DNA of 64,000 bases from Bacteroidales bacterium (GTDB lineage Bacteria; Bacteroidota; Bacteroidia; Bacteroidales; UBA932), in assembly GCA_017938925.1 (NCBI GenBank), contig JAGBAO010000004.1, forward strand, positions 55,403 through 119,402, read 5' to 3'. Each line of letters begins with the position of its first letter. The first letter of the stretch is position 1. This document shows positions 60,115-64,000 of this stretch, piece after piece. The notes under the pieces were generated by a model, which worked only from the letters and a program-made list of their open reading frames with translations, made no database searches and had not been told where the DNA came from. Made by a program: the position numbers and the translations under genes.

Positions 60115-61205
60115 CAGTTATATCTGTATTCTACGCCTTTTCCTACCTTGAAATCAACGGCATTGTCGATAAGCACCTTTCCGTCCGCCTCCCTTAACGT
60201 GAAGAGCACGACACGGCAGTCATCTTCATCCAGCTTGTCTGATTCCCACTCCTTGACCAGCTCCTTTTCTGCATTTGCCTGAAGGTCAAAGGCATCCGTA
60301 GCCATCGCATGGAAATTGCCAGAAGCCCCGATGACGACATCATTGTACACATCCTCGTAAGCCGAAGCCGAAGTCGGAATGCAGTTATCTTTCAGGATTG
60401 CCATTCCAAGATCATACTTGCCGCTCACAGAAGCCTTTACAGTGGCATTCACAACCAGCTTCCCGTCTGACAGGGTTGAAGAAGCCTTGATTCCCGTGCA
60501 GGCCGGATGCTCGAACAGACGCGCCTTGACAAGCCTCTGGATGTCATTGACAGTCCTGTCTCCCGACCCTTCGGTCATGGAATATATGCAGTATGGATAT
60601 GCATTCGAATTGAACCTGCTGTTCAGGTATGCGGCCATATCCATGGTCATTCCATAAGGGAGCGAATACTCGTCTCCATTGTGAAACTCCAGCACGATGC
60701 TGTGATCCTTCGTATATTCATTCACATTATTCAAGGCCTCCGTCATATACGGACAGTACTGGCACCACGTGCCTGTAAGCCTGTAGATAGCCACATTCTT
60801 ATGGAAGAGTTCGTATTTCTTCCTGTTCTGAGAGGTCACGGTCACCTTGTTCCCGCACTCCTCCCCTGTGAACATCGCCGAGATGGTGTAGGTGCCGTCA
60901 ACGATGGAGGAGAACTTTTCAGGATCACCCTCATATCCCATTCCCGAACGCCATTCGTCAGTCTCCTCGATATGGAAAGACACCTGTCTCATATAGTTTC
61001 CCTCCGTCAGCACAAGTCCGTTTGCGTCTGTGATGACGAGCGTAGCCTCATCCGCACCGTCAGACTCGATCACAGTCTTGTCCACTGAAAGAGTATAAGG
61101 TGCCACCGGAGTGCCGGGAGCCACATCATCAGGATCCACGTTTCCGGAGCAAGAAGCCAAAGAGGTTGCTGCCAGAAGTAAAAGTATCTGTTTGAATTTA
61201 TGCAT
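60114..61205 (-). CDS. Omp28-like lipoprotein with one thioredoxin-fold domain
   Basis: Lipid-anchored protein, 363 residues. The lipobox is SLASC (Cys19). A beta-rich N-terminal domain (about 35-125) precedes the thioredoxin-like domain with Cys148 and Cys151 in TGTWCQYCPYM. The C-terminal beta domain contains EDVYNDVVIGASGNF, similar in place to the second domains of the downstream gene. It is the second gene of the operon, 12 bases after the DUF6029-like gene. The close similarity to its neighbour suggests duplication. Confidence 0.8.
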   Translation of the reverse strand: MHKFKQILLLLAATSLASCSGNVDPDDVAPGTPVAPYTLSVDKTVIESDGADEATLVITDANGLVLTEGNYMRQVSFHIEETDEWRSGMGYEGDPEKFSSIVDGTYTISAMFTGEECGNKVTVTSQNRKKYELFHKNVAIYRLTGTWCQYCPYMTEALNNVNEYTKDHSIVLEFHNGDEYSLPYGMTMDMAAYLNSRFNSNAYPYCIYSMTEGSGDRTVNDIQRLVKARLFEHPACTGIKASSTLSDGKLVVNATVKASVSGKYDLGMAILKDNCIPTSASAYEDVYNDVVIGASGNFHAMATDAFDLQANAEKELVKEWESDKLDEDDCRVVLFTLREADGKVLIDNAVDFKVGKGVEYRYN

Positions 61206-61217
61206 ATGGATTATTGT

Positions 61218-62852
61218 TTAAAACGACATCAGGACGGCCAGATTGGCTCCGGTATATGCCGGGATCTGCCTGCACACACCGCCCGAGCAGATATATCCTG
61301 CCTTGTAGCGGCCATATCCGAGAGTCACCTTCGTGCGTGACTTCGAATAACTTACTCCCCCGTTGTAGTAATGCATCTTTGTGGATCCATGATTCCACAT
61401 ATCGCTGACAAACACGCACCAGTGAGGGGCGAAACTGAACTCTGCCAGCGCAGCCATCCAGTCCTTCTGGTCCTCATGGGTGACAAGATACTGGAGCTCC
61501 GCTCTGAGCGAGGTCGTGCTGTTGAACTTGTAGAGAAGGTCAGCCACGATTATATTTGACAGCCATGTTGTCCTGTTGGCTCCGTAGGAAGGACTGTACT
61601 CCTGCATGGACCAGAGCAGGGTCGATTTGAACCCCTTTGTCCACTGCTTCTCGATGTCCACGCTCAGATCCCTGAAAAGCATGTTCCCTGGCCTGAAGGT
61701 ACCCTCCTGGGAGATTGCATGATAGGTCGAGAAATTGGCATGAACCCTCATTCCCCTCTTTCCACCAAGGGCAGTTCCTCTTCTGAAATTATAGAACACA
61801 TCTATCTGGCCGCCCATCTCACCGCTGTTGGTGAACTTTGAGGAGATGTCACCGGTGCGCGCTCCGTAGGGATGAAGAGTCGTGAGCATATATGTGTACT
61901 GGGTGCACATCGCCGGCACATAGTTGATCATGTTCACCGGTGAGGAAGCATCGGTCACAATCCTGCTGTCCATCCATTCCAGACGCCTCAGAGACACGTT
62001 CACACCCAGCCCCCTTCCGTTATATCCTGTCTCCACCAGCTGTGCATTTCCTCTCTTTCGATGGTACATCTGTCCCTCACCTGCATAGGAGGTGTTGTAA
62101 TAGTATTTCTGACCGGCATCCACATACTCGGCCTTGAAGAAGAAGCCGTGCGACTCAAGGTTTGCCCTTGCGGACCAGCCCACTGCGTTCGGCTTGCAGC
62201 CGTCAGCGATCCTGTCGCTGTCCAGAGCCTCATAACGGTCAAGGACAGAGCCTTCCAGAGCAAGATATGTGTTCTTCATGCCGATTGCATCGGACAGCAC
62301 CAGGCTCAGATCCGCTCCCCTGACCTGAGTATCGGAGAACTTCATTCCGAAACGCGGCATGCCCCAGAGAGCCTTCACGTTCACGATATCATTGTAGGAG
62401 TACGTCACACGGGCACCCATCACCGAGTTGTTGAGTCCCAAGGCCCTGTCTTCCCAGCTTCGGAAGAGAAGTCCGCTGCCGAACTGCTCATAGAAGGTGC
62501 CGGCAGTGACTGAGAACGAGTCGTCCCTCCAGCTCACATAATAATTTGTCAGATTTATACCTTTGAGTTCATGAGAATAACCAACCAGCACAGGAGCATA
62601 AGCCTCCATCTGCACACCGGCCGAGAAACGGTTGTTATAATAGTCGAGCTTCACATAATTGTTGGAGCCGAACTTTCCGTCAGGAACTGTGGCATTCGTC
62701 TTCGCATCTTCGTGATAATAGTTAGAAGTGCTCTCGAAACTGCCTGTGAGATAGCCTTTTGACTTATTATCCCTCTCCTCATCTTCCGCATGCAGCGTGA
62801 CAGACGAAACCGTCAGAAGCATCATCAAGGCATATATGAATCGTTTCTTCAT
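61218..62852 (-). CDS. DUF6029-like outer-membrane beta-barrel protein
   Basis: Exported protein of 544 residues, predicted to be an outer-membrane beta-barrel. The signal peptide (to about residue 22, TLHAE) is followed by alternating strands rich in Tyr, Phe and Gly throughout (for example FSAGVQMEAYAPVLVGYSH), and the last residue is Phe, as in many outer-membrane barrels. The pattern fits the Bacteroidetes family DUF6029, which I assign from memory. It is the first gene of the six-gene operon. Residues 412-457 are about half identical to the fragment at 63860-64000, on the other strand beyond the recombinase gene. Confidence 0.75.
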   Translation of the reverse strand: MKKRFIYALMMLLTVSSVTLHAEDEERDNKSKGYLTGSFESTSNYYHEDAKTNATVPDGKFGSNNYVKLDYYNNRFSAGVQMEAYAPVLVGYSHELKGINLTNYYVSWRDDSFSVTAGTFYEQFGSGLLFRSWEDRALGLNNSVMGARVTYSYNDIVNVKALWGMPRFGMKFSDTQVRGADLSLVLSDAIGMKNTYLALEGSVLDRYEALDSDRIADGCKPNAVGWSARANLESHGFFFKAEYVDAGQKYYYNTSYAGEGQMYHRKRGNAQLVETGYNGRGLGVNVSLRRLEWMDSRIVTDASSPVNMINYVPAMCTQYTYMLTTLHPYGARTGDISSKFTNSGEMGGQIDVFYNFRRGTALGGKRGMRVHANFSTYHAISQEGTFRPGNMLFRDLSVDIEKQWTKGFKSTLLWSMQEYSPSYGANRTTWLSNIIVADLLYKFNSTTSLRAELQYLVTHEDQKDWMAALAEFSFAPHWCVFVSDMWNHGSTKMHYYNGGVSYSKSRTKVTLGYGRYKAGYICSGGVCRQIPAYTGANLAVLMSF

Positions 62853-62901
62853 ACTTGATATTAAATATACAACTCCGGATCATCAATTATAATCCAACCT
62901 G

Positions 62902-62909
62902 CAAATATA
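62902..62909 (-). promoter_or_regulatory. -7 promoter element for the DUF6029/Omp28 operon
   Basis: TATATTTG on the minus strand lies 50 bases before the DUF6029-like start. No TTTG was found at the expected -33 distance. It stands in the 104-base gap shared with the divergent recombinase gene. Confidence 0.5.
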
Positions 62910-62956
62910 CAAAAAAAGAGATACAAGTTATTTATCAGACAATTAAAGCTTCAGGC

Positions 62957-63859
62957 ATGAATTTCAGCACAATTTACCACTCCATCTGCGGTCATCTGGC
63001 ACAGCAGAATCAAGAATCCGACTTCGTCAGATTCTTCAGAAATTATCTGGATTGTTACTTCTTGAAAGACCGAAGGGTCATGAAGCAGGCTTTTGACAAA
63101 TACCTGTTTTTTCTGTCAGGCCTTCCACCCGAAACACGAAAGAAGGCTCCAAACCATGACACGGTACAGTTATTTGCAGAATATCTGGAAGCCGGCAGCA
63201 AAGGCTGTGGAGCATACAGCACCTATTCCCGATTCAAGAAAGCAGTCAGAAAAGCCGTAGATAGCGGAATTCTCAAAAAAGACCCCTGTAAAGGAATCAG
63301 GATTTCTCCGGGCGCAAACGGACTGACAAAAGACATTCTCAGTGATGATGAAATCAGAAGGCTGCTGGAGACACATCCTGCTAAGGAAAATCCCGATATA
63401 CGCAATGCTTTCATTGTCAGTCTGTACACCGGTCTCCGATACTGTGATGTCAGGAATCTGAGATATTCCGACATAGACTTCTCCAACAAGCTGCTGACTG
63501 TAAATCAGTCGAAGACACGAGGAAGATGTGCAAACAGCCTCGTTCATATTCCGCTCCGGGATGACATCATTCAACTGATAGCCGCATCAGGAAAGGACAC
63601 ACAGTTATTTGCTCTTCCCAGTCATCCGACGTGTCTGAAAGCTCTGCGAACATGGACAAAAGAAGCAGGCATTTCCAAGCACATCACATGGCACTGCGCC
63701 AGACACACGTTCGCATCCAACATCCTCAAGAACGGTGCTGACGTGCGTGTTGTCGCCGATCTCCTCGGGCACAGCAGCCTGAAGTATGTAGAAATCTACA
63801 CAAGGGCCATAGATCAGAAGAAGATCCAGGCAGTCAACAGCCTTCCGCCCCTCAAGTAA
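62957..63859 (+). CDS. Tyrosine-type site-specific recombinase/integrase
   Basis: Integrase-family recombinase, 300 residues from the chosen ATG. An N-terminal SAM-like core-binding domain (about 1-120) is followed by the catalytic domain, with Arg161 in YTGLRYCDVRNL, Lys186 in NQSKTRG, His246 and Arg249 in HCARHTF, His272 in LGHSSLKYVEIYTR, and the nucleophile Tyr281. All catalytic residues are intact. It differs from the Xer protein at 22502 and resembles Bacteroidetes invertase or mobile-element recombinases. The open frame extends to 62855, but that part covers the divergent promoter. It lies between a full DUF6029-like gene and an inverted fragment of a second one. Confidence 0.88.
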   Translation: MNFSTIYHSICGHLAQQNQESDFVRFFRNYLDCYFLKDRRVMKQAFDKYLFFLSGLPPETRKKAPNHDTVQLFAEYLEAGSKGCGAYSTYSRFKKAVRKAVDSGILKKDPCKGIRISPGANGLTKDILSDDEIRRLLETHPAKENPDIRNAFIVSLYTGLRYCDVRNLRYSDIDFSNKLLTVNQSKTRGRCANSLVHIPLRDDIIQLIAASGKDTQLFALPSHPTCLKALRTWTKEAGISKHITWHCARHTFASNILKNGADVRVVADLLGHSSLKYVEIYTRAIDQKKIQAVNSLPPLK

Positions 63860-64000
63860 CTTTTGTACTCGGTGCAGGAATATAACAAGCACCACGAGAA
63901 CAACGGTCTTTACATCGGTCTGTCCCACATTGTGGTAGCTGACCTGCTGTACAAATGGACCCCGACCATCTCCACCCGCATGGAACTTCAGTACCTGGCG
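63860..64000 (+). pseudogene. Fragment of a second DUF6029-like gene (no start; runs off the window)
   Basis: Directly after the recombinase stop codon, in the same frame, the DNA encodes LLYSVQEYNKHHENNG..., IVVADLLYKW and ISTRMELQYL. This aligns with residues 412-457 of the DUF6029-like protein at 61218-62852 with about 25 of 46 identical residues. There is no start codon or signal peptide, so it is a 5'-truncated homologue on the opposite strand to the full gene. It may be a silent C-terminal cassette used by recombination, or a relic of a rearrangement. The 3' end lies outside the window. Confidence 0.7.

Noticed and set aside
62853-62956. Invertible promoter between the DUF6029-like gene and the recombinase
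   Set aside because: Only imperfect, very short inverted matches flank the -7 element (around TGATA and TATCA), too weak to claim recombination sites.
1-64000. CRISPR arrays, tRNA and rRNA genes, insertion sequences
   Set aside because: Intergenic gaps were read on both strands; none shows regular direct repeats with spacers, a tRNA cloverleaf, rRNA sequence or a transposase gene.

Overview
The window looks like a chromosomal segment of a member of the Bacteroidales. I infer this from four things: promoters of the Bacteroidetes type (TAnnTTTG at -7, often with TTTG 18-20 bases upstream), almost no Shine-Dalgarno sequences, many Bacteroidetes-specific families (Omp28-like and DUF6029-like proteins, PCMD-like and DUF6175-like proteins, a HYC-type Cys/His-rich protein, a 57-residue Hc1-like histone), and the rimP-nusA-infB order. 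No rRNA, tRNA or CRISPR array was seen. Most of the window is tightly packed chromosome, with a few accessory-looking operons.

Layout. 1-7.5 kb (+): the end of the division cluster (ftsA, cut by the window start, and ftsZ), gltX, an AT-rich gap with two possible one-helix peptides on the minus strand, then rpiB-truB-MATE exporter; truB carries an in-frame 20-bp palindrome. 7.5-18.6 kb (-): an eight-gene operon from one promoter. It encodes a CsgG-like protein, a DUF6175-like protein, two LPP20-like proteins, three zinc-ribbon proteins (one with a clan CD caspase-like protease, one with an SPFH-like domain and coiled coil, one with a membrane helix and Sel1 repeats) and an MltC-like lytic transglycosylase. 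This is the best candidate for an undescribed system. 18.7-25.4 kb (-): YgjP-like metalloprotease, corA, recR, pnuC, an FKBP, xerD and a dipeptidyl peptidase III.

25.5-37.8 kb (mostly +): a C11 protease lipoprotein, rplY-pth, the histone-like protein, a PCMD-like protein (-), an M6 metalloprotease with an overlapping small lipoprotein, tpiA, a second M49-like peptidase, tyrS, rbfA and a LolC/E-like permease. 37.9-41.0 kb (-): a metal-handling operon (Cys/His-rich protein, TonB-dependent receptor, HMA protein). 41.1-43.6 kb (+): sppA-cutC. 43.7-48.4 kb (-): rimP-nusA-infB. 48.5-51.9 kb (+): lpxD (apparently with a pair of compensating frameshifts), lpxC (not fused to fabZ), lpxA and a WbqC-like gene.

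51.9-62.9 kb (-): a six-gene envelope operon (DUF6029-like outer-membrane protein, two Omp28-like thioredoxin-fold lipoproteins, two large surface lipoproteins, an S41 protease). At its head lies a divergent tyrosine recombinase. Directly after the recombinase stop codon, in the opposite orientation to the operon, starts a fragment homologous to the C-terminal part of the DUF6029-like gene. This arrangement suggests DNA rearrangement such as a shufflon or inversion.
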